Shown here one piece after another: positions 24,753 through 32,926 of a DNA stretch of 64,000 bases. Both the position numbers and the translations under genes were made by a program. Origin of the DNA: an uncultured Ruminiclostridium sp. GTDB taxonomy: Bacteria; Bacillota; Clostridia; Oscillospirales; Ruminococcaceae. Within the stretch, counting starts at the first letter, position 1; every line of letters begins with the position of its first letter. The DNA lies in NCBI GenBank assembly GCA_934454635.1, contig CAKSFR010000009.1, positions 62,001 to 126,000 of the forward strand. Reading direction: 5' to 3'. A model generated the notes under the pieces. The model was not told the origin of the DNA, made no database searches, and saw only the letters and a program-made list of their open reading frames with translations.

Positions 24753-25642
24753 TGTTATTTTCTAAACGATATAGCAATCTGATCGAATTTGGAAATGGCG
24801 AATCCAAAGATCATATTTGTGGAGAAATAGAGTATCAGGTTAAAGTGAAAATAGCTTCTGTAATGTATGACTTTGCGGAACCCACCATCATACATCCAAA
24901 TCGATATGACAGCTATGAGGAGAGAACCGATGCTCTCGACCTTGCAGTTCGAGTATTTAATGATGAAAAAGGAGCGTCATATATTTCGCTGACACACAAT
25001 GTTTTTGATGGCCCTGCATTTAACCCTTTGGCCGCTGCTTTTACACCATTCCTGTTCGATGTAATAGAATTACAGTATAAAGAATTATCCGATGGAGAAA
25101 AAGTAAAATTTCAGTCTGAGCTAAACAATGTATTTGAAGATAGTGATATACCTTGGTTACTACACGATGGGCGAATGATCAAGGTAGACTCACAGCAATT
25201 TGAACAGGATTTGAAGCAAAAGGCGCTACTACAATTGCATGAAATTACAGCTTCTGCCCCAATATTTCAGTCGGCTTATGATGAGTTTATGAAATCAATC
25301 GAGTTTTTTCAAAAAGGTGATTACGCCGAGGCAATATCAAACGCCGGAAAAAGCTATGAAAGCGTGATGAAGGTTATACTTCAGGTTGATCGCGGAAATG
25401 CCGATAAGCTAACCAAAGAGCTTATTGACCGTGGTGGCTTGGATTTTCCCGAAAGTATGGCTGGTGATGGATTCCGGGAAAAAATTCTTATGTCTTTACC
25501 CTATATTCGAAATAACTCTACCGCTTCCCACGGCGCAGGCCGAAGCACTGTTAAAGTATCAAAAGATATGGCTACCTTAGCAATTAATCTTGCTGCGAGT
25601 CTCAATTCTTATTTAATTGATGTATTTAGAGAAGTAATGTAA
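24749..25642 (+). CDS. STM4504/CBY_0614-like protein with abortive-infection-type C-terminus
   Basis: 297 residues starting MMLFSKRYSN, with a strong GGAGGAAGGAG ribosome site. The C-terminal part (SIEFFQKGDYAEAISNAGKS, YESVMKVIL, then RNNSTASHGAG) resembles the Abi C-terminal helical domain found in abortive-infection and RiboL-PSP-like proteins, with the conserved R-N...HG pattern. The N-terminal half matches STM4504/CBY_0614-type proteins. It lies inside the type I operon between hsdS and hsdR, a known place for extra defence genes. Function unproven. Confidence 0.75.
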   Translation: MMLFSKRYSNLIEFGNGESKDHICGEIEYQVKVKIASVMYDFAEPTIIHPNRYDSYEERTDALDLAVRVFNDEKGASYISLTHNVFDGPAFNPLAAAFTPFLFDVIELQYKELSDGEKVKFQSELNNVFEDSDIPWLLHDGRMIKVDSQQFEQDLKQKALLQLHEITASAPIFQSAYDEFMKSIEFFQKGDYAEAISNAGKSYESVMKVILQVDRGNADKLTKELIDRGGLDFPESMAGDGFREKILMSLPYIRNNSTASHGAGRSTVKVSKDMATLAINLAASLNSYLIDVFREVM

Positions 25643-25658
25643 GGAAGGAGGCGCCTGC

Positions 25659-28600
25659 GTGGACTATACATTCATAAAAGGTCAATTTACCGAAGCACAG
25701 TTGGAAGAGGCCATCATTGCTCTGCTTGAGCAACAGGGGTATACTTATGTCCACGGTGAAAGTATCCACAGGAAATATGAGGATATTTTACTCTTGGATG
25801 ATCTCCGTGCATTTATGCAGGATCGTTACGCTAATGATGGATTGGGCGAGGTTGAATTACAAAAGATCATTAATCGGCTGCAGTTGATTCCTGCATCCCC
25901 TTTATACAGCGGAAACCGGGAAACCTTTTGGCTCATCAACGAGGGTTTTGACCTTGTGCGCGATGATGTCAGTAAGGTGGCTCTGCATATCGATTACATT
26001 GATTTTGATAATCCGCAGAACAACATTTTTAAGGTTGTGAACCAATATTCCGTTCAAGGTGAGCGTCTGCGTCGCCCGGATCTTTTGGTGTTCATCAACG
26101 GTATCCCTGTTGTCATCTGTGAATTCAAATCGGCCATCAGCGAGGATACCACTGTACATGATGCATGGGAGCAGATTACCATTCGCTATAACCGAGATAT
26201 TCCGAAATTGATGAAGTACTGTTTCTTGTCCGTGATTAGCGATGGTGCCAATACAAAAATGGGCAGCATTTTCACACCGTATGCCTATTATTATGCATGG
26301 AATAAGGCGAATGACCACGACAAAGTTTCTAACGGCATCAGTTCGCTTTTTACGATGATTTCCGGTGCTTTTGCCAAGAACCGAGTTATTCCACTGCTCC
26401 GGGATTTCGTATTCTACCCGGATGACAGCCAAAAGAGTGAAGCCATTGTCTGTCGGTATCCTCAGTTTTTCGCCGCCGAGAAAATGCTTACGAATATCAA
26501 AAAACATCTGCGTCCTGCCGGTGATGGTAAGGGCGGTACATACTTCGGTGCGACCGGCTGCGGCAAAACGTACACCATGCTGTTCCTATCCCGTATGATT
26601 GCCTTGCGTGACCCGGATACCTTTAATAATCCCTCCATCGTCATCATCGTTGACCGTGAGGATCTGGACACGCAGACTGCAGAACTGTTCGCTACGGCGA
26701 AAAAGTTTCTGCACGAAAGTGACGTCCGCAGTATTGAGTCCCGTGCCGATGTGGCTCAAACCCTTGGTGGCAGACCAAGTGGTGGTGTGTATATCACCTC
26801 CATCCAGAAGTTTTGCGAAAAAACAGGCCTGCTCTCTGACCGTAGTAATATCATCTGTATTTCTGATGAGGCTCACAGAACGCAGACTGGTGTGGGTGCA
26901 AAATTGAAAAAGACCGATAAGGGTGTGTTTACCACATACGGTTTTGCAAAGTATCTGCGTGACAGTTTTCCCAATGCGACCTACTGCGGTTTTACTGGCA
27001 CCCCCGTAGATGAGACCATTGCTGTTTTCGGTGATGTAGTTGACAGCTACACCATGAAGGAATCCAGCGATGACGGCATTACTGTACGCATCGCATATGA
27101 GCCACGCCTCGCTCGTGTCATCCTCTCGGATGAACAGGCAAAAGAAATCCAAAAGTACTATGACCGTTGTGCCGAACAAGGCTCTACGCAAGAGCAGATC
27201 GAAGAGAGCCAGCGGGCAATGTCACAAATGAGAGCTATCCTCGGTCACCCGGACAGGCTCAAAAAACTGGCAACAGACATTGTACTCCACTACGAAGCGC
27301 TATGTGCAGAAAAACCGGAAATTGTACAAAAGGTTATGATTGTATGCTCTGATAGAGCAGTTGCATTCCGTTTGCTAAAGGAAATCCTTGCTGTGCGACC
27401 AAACTGGGGTGAAAAACATCGCGCAGAGAATGAGTCTGAATTGACTGAGGAGCAGTTAGATAAGCTGATGCCTCTTCCGAAAATCAACCTTGTGGCTACG
27501 CAAGGTGCAAATGATGAAAAAGACCTGTTCGATGCTTGCGGTACGAAAGAATACCGCAAAATGCTCGATAGGCAGTTCAAGAATAATAACTCCAATTTCA
27601 AAATTGCCGTGGTTGTTGATATGTGGATCACCGGCTTTGATGTACCGTCCCTTGCTGTTATGTACATCGATAAACCGTTGCAGAAGCATACACTCATACA
27701 GACCATTTCCCGTGTAAATCGTGTGTTTGATGGTAAGGACAAGGGGCTTGTAGTTGACTATATTGGTATCAAAAACGATATGTTGGAGGCAGTCAAAAAA
27801 TACGGTAGCCCACAGGAAAGCCCGGTTGATGAACTGAATATTACGCTGGGCATTTTTCGTAATCATCTGGTCATGATAGATGAATTGCTCATTGGATTCA
27901 ATGACACCAAATTCTATGCCGGTGAGCCATTGGAACGATTGACCTGTCTGAATATGGCGGCAGAATATGTGCAGAGTAGCAAAGAGATGGAAACTCGTTT
28001 TATGGGTCTCTCCCGTAGGCTGAAGAGCGCATACACGATTTGTTTTCCATCCGGTGAATTGACTGATATGGAAACTGCTAAAGCGCAGTTCTATTTGGCT
28101 ATCCGCTCCATTATTTACAAGCAAACCAAGGGCGATGCTCCGGATGCCGAAATTATGAATCATGTGGTTGAGGAGATGGTGCGTAATGCCATCGCCTGCA
28201 CTGGCATTGAAAACACTGTGGACGAGAACAAATCTGTAGATCTGTTTAGCGATGAATTTATTGCTGAGCTGGATACAGTAAAAATGCCAATCACAAAATT
28301 CAACGCTTTACTTAAACTACTCCGTAAGGCTATCAGCAGCTATGGACGTACCAACAAGGTAAAGGCACAAGAATTTGATGAGCGTCTGCGCAATGTGGTA
28401 GAAGCATATAACAGCCGTGACAAACTGGTATTTACCAGTGAGGTCGTTGCAGATTTTGTTAATGATTTGTCTGATCAGCTGTTGCAGATTTTGAAGGATT
28501 TGCAAGATGATAAGACCTCTTTCGAGAAGTTGGGCATCAACTTCGAGGAAAAAGCATTCTACGATATTCTGGTCAAAGTACGCAATGATCACGGATTCCC

Positions 28601-28826
28601 TTATACTGACGAAAAGTGTTTGGTTCTGGCAAAGAAAATCAAAGAACTCGTTGACGATAAGGCTCAGTTTGCGGACTGGTCCACCCGGGATGACATCAAA
28701 AATCAGCTTAACATGGAACTTACCGTTCTTTTGTACCAGAACGGCTATCCGCCGGAATGGGACGAAGAAGTATTCGAGAAGGTCATGGAGCAGGCTGAAA
28801 ATTTCAAAAAGTATTCTGACAGATAA
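25659..28826 (+). CDS. hsdR: Type I restriction subunit HsdR
   Basis: 1055 residues, full length. The N-terminal nuclease domain has the PD-(D/E)XK pattern (RRPDLLVFINGIPVVICEFK: D...ExK). The superfamily 2 translocase has Walker A GATGCGKT near 297, DEAH near 402, GFTGTP motif III and a TISRVNRVFDGK motif VI. A helical C-terminus that binds HsdM follows. It pumps DNA toward the bound complex and cuts at collision. GTG 25659 follows AAGGAAGGAG. All key residues are present even though hsdM is broken. Confidence 0.92.
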   Translation: MDYTFIKGQFTEAQLEEAIIALLEQQGYTYVHGESIHRKYEDILLLDDLRAFMQDRYANDGLGEVELQKIINRLQLIPASPLYSGNRETFWLINEGFDLVRDDVSKVALHIDYIDFDNPQNNIFKVVNQYSVQGERLRRPDLLVFINGIPVVICEFKSAISEDTTVHDAWEQITIRYNRDIPKLMKYCFLSVISDGANTKMGSIFTPYAYYYAWNKANDHDKVSNGISSLFTMISGAFAKNRVIPLLRDFVFYPDDSQKSEAIVCRYPQFFAAEKMLTNIKKHLRPAGDGKGGTYFGATGCGKTYTMLFLSRMIALRDPDTFNNPSIVIIVDREDLDTQTAELFATAKKFLHESDVRSIESRADVAQTLGGRPSGGVYITSIQKFCEKTGLLSDRSNIICISDEAHRTQTGVGAKLKKTDKGVFTTYGFAKYLRDSFPNATYCGFTGTPVDETIAVFGDVVDSYTMKESSDDGITVRIAYEPRLARVILSDEQAKEIQKYYDRCAEQGSTQEQIEESQRAMSQMRAILGHPDRLKKLATDIVLHYEALCAEKPEIVQKVMIVCSDRAVAFRLLKEILAVRPNWGEKHRAENESELTEEQLDKLMPLPKINLVATQGANDEKDLFDACGTKEYRKMLDRQFKNNNSNFKIAVVVDMWITGFDVPSLAVMYIDKPLQKHTLIQTISRVNRVFDGKDKGLVVDYIGIKNDMLEAVKKYGSPQESPVDELNITLGIFRNHLVMIDELLIGFNDTKFYAGEPLERLTCLNMAAEYVQSSKEMETRFMGLSRRLKSAYTICFPSGELTDMETAKAQFYLAIRSIIYKQTKGDAPDAEIMNHVVEEMVRNAIACTGIENTVDENKSVDLFSDEFIAELDTVKMPITKFNALLKLLRKAISSYGRTNKVKAQEFDERLRNVVEAYNSRDKLVFTSEVVADFVNDLSDQLLQILKDLQDDKTSFEKLGINFEEKAFYDILVKVRNDHGFPYTDEKCLVLAKKIKELVDDKAQFADWSTRDDIKNQLNMELTVLLYQNGYPPEWDEEVFEKVMEQAENFKKYSDR

Positions 28827-28837
28827 ACTAAATGAAA

Positions 28838-28880
28838 AATACCACACAGCCGACGTTGTAGTCAGTTGTGTGGTATTTCT
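28838..28880 (+). terminator. Terminator of the type I operon
   Basis: AATACCACACA at 28838-28848 pairs with TGTGTGGTATT at 28867-28877, followed by TCTGTTTT. It lies 12 bases after the hsdR stop. Confidence 0.85.
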
Positions 28881-28929
28881 GTTTTGCGCCGCTTGAGGAC
28901 GTCACTCAAAAAATCGTTGTTTTCAATAA

Positions 28930-29295
28930 TCCCTAAGTGAACGCCCCAAAAGCCTGCCGCGCGAGCCGCAGCTGCGAAGTCGCACTATCTCGGCAGGCGC
29001 GGCGTTTCGATAAGGCTGCCCAGACAGCAAAGAAATTGAAAGCCGCGGCACTCACCGACGAGGGGCGAGCAAAGCAGGACGCGAAGCGGCCTGCTGCAAG
29101 CTCCCTCAGGAGGCGAGTGCTTTTGATAGCACGCTTCTTTCGGCGCACTCCGGCAAAACTCCCACGGGTCGGGCGCACGCGCAGCATTTTTCTCCGAAAA
29201 ATGCTGCGGCAGCGCGGCTTCGCCGCGCCGCCCGTATACTGCGCTTTGCGCAGTATACGGCGTGCGCCCGCCCCTGCCCCATGCAAAACGCCGGG
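28930..29295. repeat. GC-rich palindromic dispersed repeat, copy 1
   Basis: About 370 noncoding bases packed with stem-loops: GCAGCATTTTT/AAAAATGCTGC at 29181-29207, GCGCGGC/GCCGCGC at 29212-29228, and CGTATACTGCGC/GCGCAGTATACG at 29233-29259. The left half shares phrases (GAGCCGCAG, GCGGCGTTTCGA, ATTGAAAGCCGCGGC) in the same order with the region at 37712. Chance reading frames cross it but have no gene-like features. Confidence 0.7.
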
Positions 29296-29296
29296 C

Positions 29297-29608
29297 TTAT
29301 TTTATATACGGCAGTATCGCCTTGAACGCGTTTTCGGCTCTTATGCGCTGTTCTTCGTCAAGCTGATCGAGCTGCTCGGAAAGCGAAACCCCGCCCGCGT
29401 TCTGATTTCCGAAAAGAATATAATCAGTTGACAGCTTCAGCGATTTCGACAAGTTCATGAGCGTTTCAAGCGACGCAGATTTCATGCCCCGCTCTATCTC
29501 GTAGATATAGTGCGGCGATACGAATATCATTTCCGCAAGCTTCTCCTGAGAAATTCCCGTACTTTTGCGTTTTGCCTTTATTCTGCCGCCTATTTCAATA
29601 AGATTCAT
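29297..29608 (-). CDS. XRE-family transcriptional regulator
   Basis: 103 residues from ATG 29608. An N-terminal helix-turn-helix (TGISQEKLAEMIFVSPHYIY) is followed by a short helical tail (QLDEEQRIRAENAFKAILPY) of the kind that mediates dimerisation in SinR-like regulators. It is divergent from a zinc-ribbon membrane protein gene, and the shared gap has two inverted repeats that may be its operators. A longer start at 29644 is possible but adds an unrelated basic stretch. Confidence 0.85.
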   Translation of the reverse strand: MNLIEIGGRIKAKRKSTGISQEKLAEMIFVSPHYIYEIERGMKSASLETLMNLSKSLKLSTDYILFGNQNAGGVSLSEQLDQLDEEQRIRAENAFKAILPYIK

Positions 29609-29649
29609 AGCTTTTACCGTCCTGTGCAAATGTTTTCTAAACACAGTAT

Positions 29650-29700
29650 ATAGCCGTCAGCTATAATTTTACACTAACTTTTGGCTATATTTACTATAGC
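29650..29700. promoter_or_regulatory. Paired TATAGC/GCTATA inverted repeats
   Basis: Between the divergent XRE and zinc-ribbon genes: TATAGC-cgtca-GCTATA near 29650-29666 and GGCTATA-tttac-TATAGC near 29683-29700. The same half-sites appear in both orders, as expected for operators of a dimeric repressor such as the adjacent XRE protein. A TATAAT-like -10 follows near 29718. Confidence 0.5.
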
Positions 29701-29773
29701 AATAAGCAACATATTGTGATATAATGGCAAAAGAGCCCGAATTGGGAAATATATGCATGAAAGGGAGAAAAAT

Positions 29774-30229
29774 ATGTATTGTAATAAGTGCGGGAGTAAA
29801 CTCGCCGACGGAAGTATTTTCTGTTCGAAGTGCGGAGCAAAAACAGCCGCAGAGAATGTCGGCGCGGAAGAAACCGAAATAACCGAAAAGCCGTTATCCG
29901 ATAAAGCAAAGAAAGCTAAGATAAGTCGGAAAGTGTTTTTTATCTCAGGCTCTGTTCTTTTAGTTTCGATTCTCTTAGCTTTTATATTGGACTTTAGCCC
30001 CATATTCGCGGCTACTTCCGGTATGTCATTTATGGTGGCGCTTTTCTCATTTGTTGCCATGTGGGGGTATACCGAAGACATTCCCGACAGCGAGAAAACA
30101 AAAGGGCAGAAAATTCTGATTGCTATATTAAGCATAATCGGGTCAATATTAGCTATATTCTTCTTCTGGTATCGTTTTTTGGGTGGGCAAGAGGTTATAA
30201 TGAACCTGATAAAAAAATCAATGAAATAA
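29774..30229 (+). CDS. Zinc-ribbon membrane protein
   Basis: 151 residues. MYCNKCGSKLADGSIFCSKC is a classic double-CxxC zinc ribbon. A linker leads to two or three hydrophobic helices (about 58-80, 85-105 and 118-140). ATG 29774 follows GAAAGGGAG. Proteins of this layout are common in Firmicutes, and the ribbon is thought to be a cytoplasmic interaction module. The lipoprotein gene 39 bases downstream is probably co-transcribed. Confidence 0.75.
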   Translation: MYCNKCGSKLADGSIFCSKCGAKTAAENVGAEETEITEKPLSDKAKKAKISRKVFFISGSVLLVSILLAFILDFSPIFAATSGMSFMVALFSFVAMWGYTEDIPDSEKTKGQKILIAILSIIGSILAIFFFWYRFLGGQEVIMNLIKKSMK

Positions 30230-30268
30230 AAACCCGAATGGTTTTTAATAAAAATAAGGAGAACTGAA

Positions 30269-31681
30269 ATGAAGAAAAGAATTTTATGCATGGCACTCAT
30301 AGCGGCGCTTATCGTCAGCGCGGCGGGCTGCGGCGAAAAAGCGCCCGCAGAAACAACGGCAAAGACCGAAACAACGACTGCTGCGACCGAAACGGTAAAC
30401 GAAACCACAGCAAAAGAAACGGCGGCGGACGAAAACCTGACCGAGGAAACCACGACGGCGGAAACCACAACCGAAGCGACAACCGAAGCGCCGCCTAAAG
30501 AAGTCGAGAAAATCAAGGACTACAAGTTATTTCAGCACGGCTGTCTGGTGTTCGATATTAACAACGATTACCATGTTTATAACGCAGTCGATAATAAAAT
30601 GTATGAGCTTAGCGGCGATATAACGGCAAGAGATATTGACCATATAAACGGAAAGATCATCACTACGGGAACATACCATAACGAAATATACAATATCGAA
30701 ACAGGTGAGACGTATGATTTTAAAGCTGCCGGAAATACAGGGTTAAAGCTTAAATCTATTCCCGTCTATAAAGTTGAAAAAAGTTTCGACGGCGACACTT
30801 TATATTTTGGGATAATCGACAATAACGGGGACTGGGTTCTTCCGTTATCTGCGGATTATGCTGTGTGTAAAACAGATTATTTCGATATTAGCTCTAACTC
30901 TGTTAATGTAGTAGGAGAAAACGACACTTACCTGTTTATTGATTACGGAAAATCAATCTATGCTTATGACTATAAGAATGATAAGTTGTTGTCTGCTGAA
31001 GATTTGAACTGCACGGAAATAAAATATCCGGAATATAAATATATACCGGGTAATAACTTATTGTTATATGGAGTTGGTGGCAAGTCAAATATAGGCTTAT
31101 ACAACACACAAGCCGGTGAAACCAAAATATTTGATGAGATAGTTTTAGTCGGTTATTATACCAGCATTTTGAACCGCAACGAGAAATATGCCATATTTCT
31201 TTCTCGTGATACTACTACAATAGATCAATTTGCAATTCTCGACGGCAATGGCAATCTGTTGGATTGTGATTTATCTGAATATTCTGTTAGAACGATATAT
31301 GATGCAACAGAGGACTACATACTATTTTCTGCCGTTAATCCTAATGGAAATCGCTATACTTTAATTACAGACAAGAACGGAAAACGTATAGTAGACCCGA
31401 TAGAGGGGGCGGATATATATCAGGATTCGCAACGTGGCGTAATATATTACAGAGCATATATCAGAGGAGATTATGCGATATGCCTGTTATCCAGCGGAGA
31501 CGGATACATTGTTAACTGCAAAACAGGCGAAGTCAAGACATATTCCGATGATAATCTTAGCATTGAAGCCTTTGACAAGGATTCGGGAATGCTGCTTATG
31601 AAATCCGACGGCGCGTACTACCTCGCCGACCCCTCAGACCCCGACACCCTCTTAAACCCCTTTGAGCTCGTGCAGAACTGA
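30269..31681 (+). CDS. Secreted lipoprotein, Thr/Glu-rich linker and propeller-like domain
   Basis: 470 residues. A signal peptide ends in a lipobox (VSAAGC, Cys 21), so the protein should be lipid-anchored outside the cell. Residues about 24-75 form a low-complexity Thr/Glu/Ala linker, a common surface spacer. The remaining 390 residues have repeated short hydrophobic strands with Asp/Asn/Gly turns (for example GKIITTGTYHNEIYNIETGE and NRYTLITDKNGKRIVDP), suggesting a beta-propeller. Preceded by AAGGAG. Ligand unknown. Confidence 0.75.
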   Translation: MKKRILCMALIAALIVSAAGCGEKAPAETTAKTETTTAATETVNETTAKETAADENLTEETTTAETTTEATTEAPPKEVEKIKDYKLFQHGCLVFDINNDYHVYNAVDNKMYELSGDITARDIDHINGKIITTGTYHNEIYNIETGETYDFKAAGNTGLKLKSIPVYKVEKSFDGDTLYFGIIDNNGDWVLPLSADYAVCKTDYFDISSNSVNVVGENDTYLFIDYGKSIYAYDYKNDKLLSAEDLNCTEIKYPEYKYIPGNNLLLYGVGGKSNIGLYNTQAGETKIFDEIVLVGYYTSILNRNEKYAIFLSRDTTTIDQFAILDGNGNLLDCDLSEYSVRTIYDATEDYILFSAVNPNGNRYTLITDKNGKRIVDPIEGADIYQDSQRGVIYYRAYIRGDYAICLLSSGDGYIVNCKTGEVKTYSDDNLSIEAFDKDSGMLLMKSDGAYYLADPSDPDTLLNPFELVQN

Positions 31682-31696
31682 TAAAATATAACGGCT

Positions 31697-31730
31697 AAGC
31701 CCGCAGGTATATCGCCTGCGGGCTTTTTAT
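31697..31730 (+). terminator. Terminator after the lipoprotein gene
   Basis: AAGCCCGCAGG pairs with CCTGCGGGCTT around a 7-base loop, then TTTTATTATT. The next gene converges from the right and ends here too. Confidence 0.9.
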
Positions 31731-32656
31731 TATTCAGCTTCATCTATAAGGTCGGGTATGTCGTGAACTATATCGTCGCCAAAATAATTCACAAAAGGCA
31801 CAAGCTCGTTCGTGCCTAGATCGGACTGATAAAGCCAGTTCAGGTCGAGCGAATAGCGGTTTTCCTCGTCGTCGGCAACAAAGCTTATTTCGCCGAAGTT
31901 ATACGGCATATCTGAAAGCGCCTGTACGATTCCGCGGCAGTACCCCGCAAATTCATATGTACTCATCTGCGCGTCGTTATATTCGACCGAGAGGTTTATC
32001 GTATCGCTGTCGGTAAGGTCGCGGATAGTTTCATAAGCCTCTGGATCCTCGCCGTAGAGCAGTATCTCGATATTCACGTTGCGGACGTTGTCCGACGGGA
32101 TAGCCCTGCGTATTTCCCGCGCAAGCATATTCTGAAGCCGCTCCTGCGCATAGTGCCGCTCGCCGCCCGTGACCGAATTTGTAACGGAGATTATCGACAT
32201 GAGGAACGTCACCGCGATAAGCGAAACAGTCAGTATAAGGCTTTTCGGGTCGAACCGCAGCCGCGTGCTTTTATTGACAAAAACCGAAAAAGCGATCTCG
32301 ATTCCGAGAAAAATCAGCATTATCGGCGCAAGTCTGAACGCTCCGAGAATGCCTATCGGCGAGAAAAGCGAAACCGTCATTGCGATTCCCATAAAAACAA
32401 GCGAGGCAATCGACGAAAATGTCCCTATGCGGAAAAATCTACGCTTTCTGACGGGCTTTTCTTCGGGCTGAACCTGCGCGAACCGCTGTTCAAGCGCGGC
32501 GTTCTCCTGCTCTATTTCCTCCGTCATGCGGCGCACAGCCTCCATGCTCTCCTGTATGATCTCCTCGGGAGCGGTCGGCTGTTCTTCCGCCTGCTCAACT
32601 TCCGTTTCTTCATCATTGGTCTTTTTTCCGAGAATTGCTTCTTCAAGCTCCGTCAT
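31730..32656 (-). CDS. Membrane protein of unknown function with acidic N-terminus
   Basis: 308 residues from ATG 32656 (GGGGAG upstream; a GTG three codons earlier is possible). Residues 1-75 are acidic and helical with coiled-coil character. Three hydrophobic helices follow (about 80-105, 108-130 and 140-160), then a roughly 150-residue soluble domain with alternating strands (NVRNVNIEILLYGEDPEAYE, YDLDLNWL-like) and no recognised family. Its promoter is separated from the gene by a MITE-like insertion. Confidence 0.65.
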   Translation of the reverse strand: MTELEEAILGKKTNDEETEVEQAEEQPTAPEEIIQESMEAVRRMTEEIEQENAALEQRFAQVQPEEKPVRKRRFFRIGTFSSIASLVFMGIAMTVSLFSPIGILGAFRLAPIMLIFLGIEIAFSVFVNKSTRLRFDPKSLILTVSLIAVTFLMSIISVTNSVTGGERHYAQERLQNMLAREIRRAIPSDNVRNVNIEILLYGEDPEAYETIRDLTDSDTINLSVEYNDAQMSTYEFAGYCRGIVQALSDMPYNFGEISFVADDEENRYSLDLNWLYQSDLGTNELVPFVNYFGDDIVHDIPDLIDEAE

Positions 32657-32694
32657 TTTTCTCACTCCCCGCTTTTGCAGTGTGTCATTTTTTA

Positions 32695-32855
32695 GGAAGT
32701 GCTGATTAAATCGGGTATGCAGATTGCGCAGACAGATTTTTCGTCAGATTGTATGAAAACGACGCAGGAATACTTGATGTATTTCAAGGAGTTTTCGTGC
32801 AATATGGCGGAAAATATGCAAGCAAGATGCGTGCCGCGATTTATTCAGCGCTTCC
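32695..32855. mobile_element. MITE-like element, 161 bp
   Basis: Terminal inverted repeats GGAAGTGCTGATTAAATC (32695-32712) and GATTTATTCAGCGCTTCC (32838-32855) match in 16 of 18 positions. Both ends are flanked by TTTA (32691-32694 and 32856-32859), a likely target duplication. The inside encodes nothing convincing. It sits in the 5' leader of the gene at 32656, between promoter and start codon. Confidence 0.75.
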
Positions 32856-32860
32856 TTTAT

Positions 32861-32889
32861 AGTATACCACATTTTTCCCGAAAAATCAA
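32861..32889 (-). promoter_or_regulatory. Promoter upstream of the MITE-like element
   Basis: Minus strand -35 TTGATT (32884-32889), 17-bp spacer, -10 TATACT (32861-32866). Probably the original promoter of the gene at 32656; the insertion now adds about 160 bases to the leader. Confidence 0.65.
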
Positions 32890-32926
32890 TAGCGGAGCGA
32901 ACATCTGCTCTCTCCGCTATATTTAT

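Noticed and set aside
28827..28936. Attachment site for the element after hsdR
   Set aside because: The hsdR terminator and repeat follow directly, but no direct repeat with the 22.6-kb junction was found; the border at hsdM is better supported.
28937..29431. Arg/Ala-rich open frame across the GC-rich repeat
   Set aside because: Composition reflects palindromic GC-rich DNA; no ribosome site, and frames are open on both strands.
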